From positions 1 to 24,806 of the IMG/VR virus record IMGVR_UViG_3300017613_000733: a stretch of DNA of 24,806 nucleotides. The stretch is one strand, 5' to 3'. A model generated the notes under the pieces. That model worked only from the letters and a program-made list of their open reading frames with translations. It had not been told where the DNA came from and searched no databases. The stretch is from a virus. Each line of letters opens with the position of its first letter. The first letter of the stretch is position 1. Below, one piece after another: positions 1-7,295 of this stretch. The position numbers and the translations under genes were made by a program.

Positions 1-8
1 CAGAAACG

Positions 9-36
9 CCAACCTTAGAGTTTGGGTGAGGGTTGG
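9..36 (+). terminator. Terminator-like hairpin before the rightward module
   Basis: Arms 9-16 (CCAACCTT) and 29-36 (AGGGTTGG) can form an 8-bp stem with one G-U wobble and a 12-nt loop. An AT-rich, T-biased stretch follows (41-57). This is what an intrinsic terminator of an upstream rightward gene would look like. That gene could end just before it, but no coding sequence can be assigned in 1-16. The T tract is interrupted and the loop is long, so this is a moderate call. Confidence 0.4.
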
Positions 37-47
37 GGTGTATTATT

Positions 48-70
48 TATATTTATTGTGCCTAACGGTT
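48..70 (+). promoter_or_regulatory. Upstream element copy 1 (TATATTTA-N8-AACGGTT)
   Basis: TATATTTA at 48-55 is followed by TTGTGCCT and AACGGTT at 64-70, 49 bases before the ATG at 120. The same two blocks recur before the ligase gene (393-412), with CCTA before AACGGTT in both places. The element lies between a terminator-like hairpin and the first gene of the module, where a promoter or operator is expected. It fits the Bacteroides -33/-7 consensus poorly: the nearest TTTG, at 21-24, is 23 bases away. A phage-specific promoter or a regulator-binding site is therefore more likely. This is inference from two copies. Confidence 0.4.
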
Positions 71-119
71 TAGGTATGGCAAGTTATTTTACGATATAAT
101 AACTAATAAATTTATAGAT

Positions 120-371
120 ATGACTAAAGAAGAAATGAGAACAGAAAAAAGCAGGTTAATGATTAAGTTAAAGGCTAGTGGCTTTATATCAAATGAGACA
201 GAATCAGATATGTTTAACTTTGGATTTGAGGAAGCAGTAAAATTATTTACTATACCTGTTGTTAGCAATCATGTTTTTTGCCCTTATTGTGGAATGAAAA
301 GGGACTATGTAGTAACAACAGATATAAATAGTGGTAAAGCCTGTAAAAACCCTTTATGCAAAGGCAAATAA
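120..371 (+). CDS. Small zinc-ribbon-like protein, unknown function
   Basis: The 83-aa product has a charged, probably helical N-terminal half (residues 1-45). The C-terminal half has four cysteines arranged as CPYC (C54, C57) and CKNPLC (C75, C80), so CxxC-x17-CxxxxC. Such spacing can bind one zinc ion as a zinc ribbon or knuckle, typical of small phage nucleic-acid-binding or adaptor proteins. No named family is recognised. The ATG at 120 is the first in frame after the upstream element; there is no Shine-Dalgarno sequence, only an A/T-rich leader as usual in Bacteroidota. It lies 71 bp upstream of the ligase gene on the same strand, and both genes carry a similar upstream element, so they may be co-regulated. 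The cysteine arrangement and position make it a likely real gene; its role is unknown. Confidence 0.75.
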   Translation: MTKEEMRTEKSRLMIKLKASGFISNETESDMFNFGFEEAVKLFTIPVVSNHVFCPYCGMKRDYVVTTDINSGKACKNPLCKGK

Positions 372-392
372 ATGCACCATTAGGATAATAAT

Positions 393-412
393 TATATTTA
401 CCTATAACGGTT
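393..412 (+). promoter_or_regulatory. Upstream element copy 2 (TATATTTA-N5-AACGGTT)
   Basis: This is the second copy of the element at 48-70: TATATTTA at 393-400, then CCTAT, then AACGGTT at 406-412. It lies 30 bases before the ligase ATG at 443. The spacing between blocks is 5 rather than 8 bases, and the distance to the start codon also differs. No TTG/TTTG box lies about 20 bases upstream, so a standard Bacteroides promoter is not supported. A phage-specific promoter or operator is possible. Chance similarity in AT-rich DNA remains an alternative. Confidence 0.4.
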
Positions 413-442
413 AAGTAAAGAATACTAAGTAATTTAAAAAAT

Positions 443-1495
443 ATGAGACAGTTATATAAAAAAGATTCTAAAGGCAAGACTCGTATCTGGACTATAGATG
501 TAGTGGCAGATACTATTATAGAGCAAAGTGGGTTACTTGATGGTAAACTAGTATCCCATACTAAAGTAATTAAGGGTAAGAACCTTGGTAGATCTAATGA
601 AACTAATGCTCATCAGCAGGCTCAGTTGCAGGCTATGGCTAAGACTAAGAAGAAGAAAGATGAAGGCTACTTTAATACTATTAAGGAAGCTGAGACTAAA
701 GTAGTCATTCTTCCTATGCTTGCTAAGGATTATAAGAAAGAGTGTAAGAAGATTAATTGGAAAGATCTTGTGCAAACTCAACCTAAACTTGATGGTATGA
801 GAGCTCTAGGTGTACAGGATGATACCTTCATGTCTAGGACTGGTAAGAAGATTGAGAACCTTGATCATCTTTATAAGGAGCTTAACATACTAAGAAAGTT
901 ACTTGGACATATTCCAGATGGTGAGTTATATGCCCATGGAGTATCTTTCCAGGATAACATGAGGCTTATCAAGAAGTATAGGCCAGGAGAAACTGAGAGT
1001 GTCGGATACCATGTATATGATGTAGTCAGTGATCTACCATTTGCTCAGAGAAATCTGATGTTAGCTAAAGCTTTTGAAAACTATGCATTCGAACGTATAT
1101 CATACGTAGAGTCTAGTATAGTAAGTAGTGAAGATGACCTAGCTTACATACATAAGATCTATTTGAACGGAGAATATGAGGGATCCATTATTAGATGGGG
1201 AACTGCTGGCTATAAGATTAATGGTAGAAGTTCTAACCTACTTAAGTATAAGGATTTTCAGGATATAACTGCTAAGGTTATTGATGTAATCCCTTCTGAA
1301 GCTAGACCTAAGCAAGGCGTAATAGTCTGTGAAGGATTCAAGGCTTCTTTGAAAATGTCCCATGCTAAGCGTGAGGAGATATTAACTAATAAAGCTGACT
1401 ATATTGGACAGACTGCAGAGATTAGATTCTTTGAGTATACTGATAGTGGTATACCCAGGTTCCCAGTATGTGTTGGATTTAGACTAGATAAGTAA
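443..1495 (+). CDS. ATP-dependent DNA ligase with WGR-like N-terminal extension
   Basis: The 350-aa protein should seal nicked DNA using ATP through a covalent lysyl-AMP intermediate, probably during phage DNA replication and repair. The nucleotidyltransferase motifs are clear and in order: motif I KLDGMR at 115-120 (nucleophile K115), Ia SRTGKK at 131-136, III DGELY at 159-163, IIIa YDVV at 192-195, IV EGSIIRW at 246-252 and V LLKYK at 266-270. Residues about 274-350 form the expected OB-fold, ending in RFPVCVGFR. Residues about 1-78 precede the catalytic domain. Their pattern (aromatic-rich strand, GKNLGRSNETNA, a lysine-rich helix, DEGY) resembles a WGR-type nucleic-acid-binding domain; this part is inferred. 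The 90-aa gene follows after one base, so the two are translated together. The ATG at 443 follows an A-rich leader with no Shine-Dalgarno sequence. Confidence 0.95.
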   Translation: MRQLYKKDSKGKTRIWTIDVVADTIIEQSGLLDGKLVSHTKVIKGKNLGRSNETNAHQQAQLQAMAKTKKKKDEGYFNTIKEAETKVVILPMLAKDYKKECKKINWKDLVQTQPKLDGMRALGVQDDTFMSRTGKKIENLDHLYKELNILRKLLGHIPDGELYAHGVSFQDNMRLIKKYRPGETESVGYHVYDVVSDLPFAQRNLMLAKAFENYAFERISYVESSIVSSEDDLAYIHKIYLNGEYEGSIIRWGTAGYKINGRSSNLLKYKDFQDITAKVIDVIPSEARPKQGVIVCEGFKASLKMSHAKREEILTNKADYIGQTAEIRFFEYTDSGIPRFPVCVGFRLDK

Positions 1496-1496
1496 T

Positions 1497-1769
1497 ATGA
1501 AAACAGTAGATATAACTAGTACTGCAGATTTAAAAGAGAAAGTATCCGATGTCCAAGTATTTGGTAATGGAGATACTTGGCAACTAATCTGTAAAGCTTC
1601 CTCTGTGAAAGAGGGGTGGATGAAGAGCACTAAGGCCATGGAAACTGGTAATGGTGTAGTAGTTCAAGTTACTACCCAGCAATGGGATCAAGTAGCTGAA
1701 TCATTGGTATTTGTACCTGGAGCTTCTGTATATGAGCACAATGGAATTAAATCCATTAAAGTAAATTAA
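1497..1769 (+). CDS. Small conserved-type phage protein, unknown function
   Basis: The 90-aa product has no recognised family. It looks like a compact alpha/beta protein with alternating hydrophobic residues (VVVQVTT, SLVFVPGASVY) and no membrane segment, signal peptide or metal-binding cysteines. Its ATG follows the ligase stop after a single base (TAATATG), so translation is almost certainly coupled to the ligase and the two may act together. It is the last gene of the rightward module and ends eight bases before the hairpin at 1778-1805. It is real on context; the function is unknown. Confidence 0.75.
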   Translation: MKTVDITSTADLKEKVSDVQVFGNGDTWQLICKASSVKEGWMKSTKAMETGNGVVVQVTTQQWDQVAESLVFVPGASVYEHNGIKSIKVN

Positions 1770-1777
1770 TGTAATAA

Positions 1778-1805
1778 AGGGAGGGCTAAATGAATAGCTC
1801 TCCCT
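1778..1805. terminator. Bidirectional intrinsic terminator between convergent modules
   Basis: Arms 1778-1787 (AGGGAGGGCT) and 1796-1805 (AGCTCTCCCT) pair over 10 bp with one G-U wobble around an 8-nt loop. Rightward, the hairpin is followed by an AT stretch. Leftward, it is followed by a T-rich run (TTTATTAC). It lies between the end of the ligase operon (1769) and the end of the giant leftward operon (1848), exactly where both transcripts must stop. The remaining bases to 1847 show nothing further. Confidence 0.75.
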
Positions 1806-1847
1806 ATATATTCGTGGGGTGTCTGCGCTCACATACATTCGATGCTA

Positions 1848-4800
1848 TTAATCACCTGCAAAGAAGATCAACTTATCCTCTGGGTGTAATAGTCCTTCTA
1901 TGTGATGATATACAGGAACTAATTTAGTAGTCCTCTTGTATAGCTTAGTTCTACCCTTATACCAACCACGCTCATATACGTCATTCCACTGCCAGAACTT
2001 AAACCATGTTACTAAGGATTCTATCTGGTTCATTGCGGGAACAGGACTCTGTGCTATCCTAAGCATCTCACTCGTTCCCATGAGTGGAACATAAACAGCA
2101 AGTTCAGTTACTAGTCTATTCACCTGATAAGCTGCCATATTAAGTGCCCAGTTCTCATCATCATCGTCAGCTAGATTAGTAAGTATATGTGCTAATGTAA
2201 TAGCAGCTATAAGATAAGCTGACTCAGACATCATACGCATCATATTAGCCTTTTGATGAGGCTTTAGCTCGCCCCAATGAGCTTTAGCTAAGAATTGTCC
2301 TTTCTTCAAGTCATTGAGCAACTGTCCGATGAAGTGGAGAGTAGTAGTATAGAAACCCTCTGTATGAACTTGCCCCTCAAAGTTATAACGACCCTTTTGA
2401 AAGCGCCTATTAAAACCAGGCTTCATCCATTTACGGAACATAATAGCTAATCGCCCTAGAGCATATCTCTGCATAGCAGCTCTATCCCTTTGGTTATAGA
2501 TACCGTGGAGCCTCTTGTTAACAAAGTTCTGCTTACGAACATACTCATTAAAGTCTCTTTCAATGAATAGCTGGCCATCTCTTTCACCACCTGCATAACG
2601 TAATTCTTTCTTTATCACAAGTTTATTACCAACTACTTCATGAGCTTCATATAAGTTCATCACATTACCCTGCTCATCCTTTACCTTAATAGTGTTAGCT
2701 ATAGCTAAAGATGTTCTAAGCTGCATTTGATGTTCACCAGCATGGTTAATAAAGAATAGTGCACTAAGGTTAAATAATTTACCTGCCCTAGTCTTACGAG
2801 TAGTATCGATCTCTCTAAGATCTGAGCTAAAAGATTGCATAGTATCAGCCTTCTCAGCCCATAGAGTCATCTTATTCTTTTGATCACGTAAGCCAACTTC
2901 ACCAAGTACTCCAGGTAATTCTGTAGCATAAGTTTTGTCCGCCCATAGTACATCCTTATGATCATAATATTCTCCAGCAATAGCTTCCTGTCTAATGAGT
3001 ATATTACCTAAGATAGGATTCTGTAATCCAGCATATACGTTAAAGGCCAGACCATGGATAGATACAAAGCGTCCTAATGTGTCAATCACTTTAGCTTTAT
3101 CTACCTCAATACCTAAGATAGGTATCGTCCATTTTCCTTCATTTCTCTTAAGCTGACCATAAATTACCATATCATAGTAGTCTGTTAGTCGCTCATAGGC
3201 CTTCCCACCAGCTTTATCAGATCTAGCTACTAAGTTCTCCATACGTTTAGCTGCAGACCCAAGTACTTCACCTACTCCTTTACCAGAGGAATCCATTTCT
3301 CCAATCGTACGCTTGCCAATCATATCTTTACCCATCTCTAACACATCAATGATCATATTCATATCATGATAGTCATGGGCCATAGCTGAAAACATAGACA
3401 TAGTAGCAACTATATCAGTAGATAAGCTCTTCTTATCTTTCACTTCATTAATGTATAGTACAGGTAAGAAGCTAATAGGATTACCTTCCTCATCGGTTAG
3501 TACCTTTTGTTGCTCAAGTTGAGCTCCACGTTCTGCTTCATCTTCCCTTACTCTAAAAGCATCCCCTACTTCCTTTTGTATCTCTTGTACATCCTTAAGT
3601 GTCTTAGCAGACTTTAACCTCTCAACAAGATCCTTACGTATCTGCGGAGCCATAAACTCACGCTGAAACTTACCAGGAAGTAGTGCATCTAATTTATCCT
3701 TCATCTCTCTGATAACATTAAAGAATGTCTCTTGAGCTTCTGTTAGATCTAGTGGCTGACCATACTTCTCTGTACTAGGCTGTGCTAACTCAGTACGGAA
3801 TACTTCCACACCTAAGTAAGTAGTAAACATATTACGCTTTACCCAAGCTTCATACTGTTCAGCTGTTAACTCTTCCTTCTTCTTAGCCATAATCTCTTTA
3901 GCGTCAGGCCTTGCTTCAGAATGCTCACTATACCAACCACCTACATCACTATCGTACTTTCTATCAAGTTCTTCCTTTAATCTCGATAAGAATAAATTAT
4001 CGTCAGCAAAGTTCTCATCTGCCATAGCTAGTTCAGCTTCTTTGACTACATCTAAGTTCTTAGCACCTTTGTACCAAGCAGCTAGTTCGTCTGCATTTAA
4101 GAAATCAAATGGGATCACTCTTCCTGTATTAGGATTAGTAGGTAGACCATACTTCTTTTCCATCTTGTCAAAGAACTCAGCCTTATCCTTATCATACTCA
4201 CCCCAGTTATGATCAGATATTAAGTTGCCTGTAAGACCCCCATCTTCATGACGTTCATATATCCAGTCTACTTCCTGTTCTCCAGAATCCTCAAGAGCTT
4301 TCAAAGCATCCTTAAGTATCTTCTGGTCTTGTATAGACTTTATACGAGCTCCTTCTTTAGTATCAGCCACTGCTTCATCTACCAACTTGAGTACATCATC
4401 AGATGATTCAGCCATAGCATCTAACCAGCGTTCAAAGAATCCTATATCACGCTCAGCAAACTGTAATGACTTAGTTAATTGCTTTTCATCATACTGATCT
4501 CCAGCAAATGGTTGCAAGAACTTAGCAAAGATGGGTACACCCATTTCATAATAGCTAGCTTCAACCCTACCAATACTCTTCTGCATCTCCTCAGCAAATT
4601 CAAGAATACCTTTCTCTACATTAGTGAGTCTACTTAGGTCAGCCATCGAAACATCTATTACTTCTATATTAGCAGCATCCCCTGATGTATATAGTTCTCC
4701 TCGTAACTCTGACGTTAGCATCTCTATAATAGGCTTATAAGCTAATGCATAGGTCTTCAACTCACGAAGTTTACCAGTTATATGACTCATAGAGTACATC

Positions 4801-7295
4801 TCATCATCACCTGCCATAATTTCCCTAGCTTCCTGTATCTCAGCCTCAATAACTTTCATCTCCTTAGCCATAGTCTGTAAGAATTGAATAACTCCTAACT
4901 CACTAGAGTTAGCTTCAAACTTTTTCTGCAGCTCATAATAAAGCTTACGATCAGCGCCTACAAAGTCTTGTTTACCGCGACCTCTATATATACGCATTTT
5001 CTTATTGATCGCCCGTAAGGCAGTTTGTAAGGACTTCTGCATAGGAGACAGATCATCTTCTGATAGATTAAAGAACTTAGTCTCTTTTGTTTTAGCTAGA
5101 GTTTCCATATTCCCTTTCAATTCTCCTGAAAGAATAGATACAGCAGTAGAGCCAAATATCTTCTCTACCTCTGCTTGGAATACCTTCTCATGTAAAGGCT
5201 TAAAGATTGCTAATACTTTATTAACTATCTTGCGTAGAATCTTTACTACAGCTAAGTCACCTTCTTGTTCATACTTCTTAATAATATGTTGTCCAAGTAA
5301 TTTACCAGCAGCTTCCTTCTTAAGTTTATTAATGTCCCCACCATAAGCACTGAAGTAAGTATCATAGTCTTTACCTAAGATCTCAATGTATCTCTCATCG
5401 ATCGCCTTAAGCATCATCTTAATTAAAGGATGTTCATCCCCTAAAGCTTCCATAAAGAAGTGAGAGAACTCTTCAGGTAATGTAGTGATATCTTCTTTAC
5501 CCTTAGCAATACGTACTACCTTATCTAACATATCTGCAACAGATACAGCGTCATAGCCAGTGTGTTCTATTAAGGAATCTAGACTCTCAACACTAACACC
5601 TAACTCAGCCAGTAAAGAAATTAGTCTTTCATTAAGTTGTTTATTAGCAGCTTTCTTAGATTGCTCTGTAAACTGAAATAATTTACCTTGGTTGTTCTCT
5701 GTGATCACATACGTGTAGAGGTCAGCTTGGCCAACCTTTTTAAACTCAATACTGTGAGCAGTACCGTTAATTTGATTGAACTTCTTAAGCCTGGCCAGAG
5801 CATTAACCCTTTGTTGATAGGATACCTCTTTCCTATGTAGACCTAACTGCTTTTTTAAAGGAGCAGGTTTACTAATAGGAGCAGCCTCCTTAGCTAGCTT
5901 CTTAGCTTGGTGTGCTTTAAACCCTGCTATATCTGCTTTAGAACCTGCTATATAAACTTGGTTAGGATTAAATACCACAGTAGCTATATGAGTATCACTA
6001 GTCTTTATATTGATTCCCCCATCTACTGTATTATCTTTCTTACGTGCCTCACTTAAACTATACCTATCATGCCCAGCTGGGTTTTTAATATTCAGTATAG
6101 CATAAATAGTCTCAGTTCTAGTAGCATAATCTCCTTTTTCCTTCCAACTAGAGTTTATACTAAAGGATAAATCTGATTCCAGTGGTTTATTTATTTTAAA
6201 CTCACTATCTAAAATACTCTTTTTGTTAGCCTCGGTTGTAAAATGATACATAAATCCTCTAACCTTGCTCTCAGGGAATATAGTATTAAGATATTCTCTA
6301 TACTCTTTCTCTGTACCTAACTTAAGTAACTCAGGAGTCTCCTGCATAACTTCTTGCACCTCGTTAGTCTTGCCTGGAGAAGCAAACAAGTCCTCAGGTG
6401 GAGCACTTACTTCAGGTACACCTTTAGTTCTGAGACTAGCCTCATCTTCTTTAGATTCGAAAGCTTTGTTATCTTCTAGTATACGTACCCCAATATCCAT
6501 ACCTTGTGCTAAGGCTGACTTACTTATCTTAGGATCTCTACCCAAACCTTTAGTAAACATCCTAGTTAAGATGTCCAAGAATTCATCCCATAAATTAGTG
6601 AATTTCTTTTCCTCAGTAGCTGGTTGCTCTTTAAGGAACTTAATAAGTTTAGGACTAGTAAAGATACCAACCATGAATTCTTCTAGATTAGAAAAAGCAT
6701 ATATACCTTCAGGAGCTATTTCCTTAAAGTGGTTATATAAATCCTGGAGTTCTTTAACATTAGTAGTACTTTGATTAATCATCTCCACAGATATAGAATG
6801 TAGTATCTCATGCAAAGCAGTCTCAGCTACTTCTTCTACATCCTTTTTAGCTACTATATGTATTTCTCTAGTTCCGTGATTATAATTCCCAACAGGAATA
6901 AATCCTCCTGTGGTTATACCCCTAGCTAAAGCAACTTCATCAGACACCCTCATCTTATAAGACTCTGATTCTGGTACAATCTTTACCTTAATTTCATCAT
7001 GAATTAAAGGTAATAATCTACGTGCTAACCTAACAAATCTAGGAGATAAGTTACCCTCCTCGTTATTAGCTAGTTTAACAAGAACTTCTTCTACGGTATA
7101 TTCATTACTGAACTTAATAGGCGTGTCATCAACCTCTGCGGTTAAAGCAGCGTTAGTCACCAGAAAGTATTCTACTTCTTCCATAGGGGGCATGATCGAA
7201 TCATTAGCTATAAAGAATTTATAGGCATCTAATTCACCTAAGCCTTCTACTAATGCTTTCCATTCAGGACTATGTATGTTAGGACAATTAGCCAT
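1848..7295 (-). CDS. Giant virion cargo protein with metallopeptidase-like, ADP-ribosyltransferase-like and hydrophobic C-terminal regions
   Basis: This 1815-aa protein is probably packaged in the virion and ejected into the host. Visible parts in order follow. Residues 100-250 are a zincin-like metallopeptidase with HEILH at 162-166 and a candidate third ligand at E205/E206. Residues about 346-452 have a YHFTT start (H351), an IYAILNIKNP strand, DGG and VVFNPNQVY (442-448), the pattern of ADP-ribosyltransferase-fold domains in phage polyvalent proteins. Residues about 595-670 have LPEEFSHFF (EEFSH 608-612) with E661 downstream, like a zincin that lost its first histidine. Residues about 720-1500 are mostly charged and helical. 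The C-terminal region has FRKWMKPGFNRRF and a hydrophobic segment at 1691-1709, suggesting membrane contact. Its ATG overlaps the stop of the polymerase gene by one base (TAATG), implying termination-reinitiation. ART activity and ejection are inferred; the ART-like domain could instead be a related barnase/EndoU-type nuclease fold. Confidence 0.85.
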   Translation of the reverse strand: MANCPNIHSPEWKALVEGLGELDAYKFFIANDSIMPPMEEVEYFLVTNAALTAEVDDTPIKFSNEYTVEEVLVKLANNEEGNLSPRFVRLARRLLPLIHDEIKVKIVPESESYKMRVSDEVALARGITTGGFIPVGNYNHGTREIHIVAKKDVEEVAETALHEILHSISVEMINQSTTNVKELQDLYNHFKEIAPEGIYAFSNLEEFMVGIFTSPKLIKFLKEQPATEEKKFTNLWDEFLDILTRMFTKGLGRDPKISKSALAQGMDIGVRILEDNKAFESKEDEASLRTKGVPEVSAPPEDLFASPGKTNEVQEVMQETPELLKLGTEKEYREYLNTIFPESKVRGFMYHFTTEANKKSILDSEFKINKPLESDLSFSINSSWKEKGDYATRTETIYAILNIKNPAGHDRYSLSEARKKDNTVDGGINIKTSDTHIATVVFNPNQVYIAGSKADIAGFKAHQAKKLAKEAAPISKPAPLKKQLGLHRKEVSYQQRVNALARLKKFNQINGTAHSIEFKKVGQADLYTYVITENNQGKLFQFTEQSKKAANKQLNERLISLLAELGVSVESLDSLIEHTGYDAVSVADMLDKVVRIAKGKEDITTLPEEFSHFFMEALGDEHPLIKMMLKAIDERYIEILGKDYDTYFSAYGGDINKLKKEAAGKLLGQHIIKKYEQEGDLAVVKILRKIVNKVLAIFKPLHEKVFQAEVEKIFGSTAVSILSGELKGNMETLAKTKETKFFNLSEDDLSPMQKSLQTALRAINKKMRIYRGRGKQDFVGADRKLYYELQKKFEANSSELGVIQFLQTMAKEMKVIEAEIQEAREIMAGDDEMYSMSHITGKLRELKTYALAYKPIIEMLTSELRGELYTSGDAANIEVIDVSMADLSRLTNVEKGILEFAEEMQKSIGRVEASYYEMGVPIFAKFLQPFAGDQYDEKQLTKSLQFAERDIGFFERWLDAMAESSDDVLKLVDEAVADTKEGARIKSIQDQKILKDALKALEDSGEQEVDWIYERHEDGGLTGNLISDHNWGEYDKDKAEFFDKMEKKYGLPTNPNTGRVIPFDFLNADELAAWYKGAKNLDVVKEAELAMADENFADDNLFLSRLKEELDRKYDSDVGGWYSEHSEARPDAKEIMAKKKEELTAEQYEAWVKRNMFTTYLGVEVFRTELAQPSTEKYGQPLDLTEAQETFFNVIREMKDKLDALLPGKFQREFMAPQIRKDLVERLKSAKTLKDVQEIQKEVGDAFRVREDEAERGAQLEQQKVLTDEEGNPISFLPVLYINEVKDKKSLSTDIVATMSMFSAMAHDYHDMNMIIDVLEMGKDMIGKRTIGEMDSSGKGVGEVLGSAAKRMENLVARSDKAGGKAYERLTDYYDMVIYGQLKRNEGKWTIPILGIEVDKAKVIDTLGRFVSIHGLAFNVYAGLQNPILGNILIRQEAIAGEYYDHKDVLWADKTYATELPGVLGEVGLRDQKNKMTLWAEKADTMQSFSSDLREIDTTRKTRAGKLFNLSALFFINHAGEHQMQLRTSLAIANTIKVKDEQGNVMNLYEAHEVVGNKLVIKKELRYAGGERDGQLFIERDFNEYVRKQNFVNKRLHGIYNQRDRAAMQRYALGRLAIMFRKWMKPGFNRRFQKGRYNFEGQVHTEGFYTTTLHFIGQLLNDLKKGQFLAKAHWGELKPHQKANMMRMMSESAYLIAAITLAHILTNLADDDDENWALNMAAYQVNRLVTELAVYVPLMGTSEMLRIAQSPVPAMNQIESLVTWFKFWQWNDVYERGWYKGRTKLYKRTTKLVPVYHHIEGLLHPEDKLIFFAGD

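Noticed and set aside
21-55. Possible Bacteroides-type promoter with TTTG at 21-24 and TATATTTA at 48-55
   Set aside because: The spacing of 23 bases is too long, the last base of the -7 box is wrong, and TTTG lies in the loop of the hairpin at 9-36. The equivalent position before the ligase has no TTG box.
6265-6774. 169-aa plus-strand ORF inside the 1815-aa gene
   Set aside because: It is antisense to a well-supported gene, Ser/Leu-rich, with no recognisable domain or promoter.
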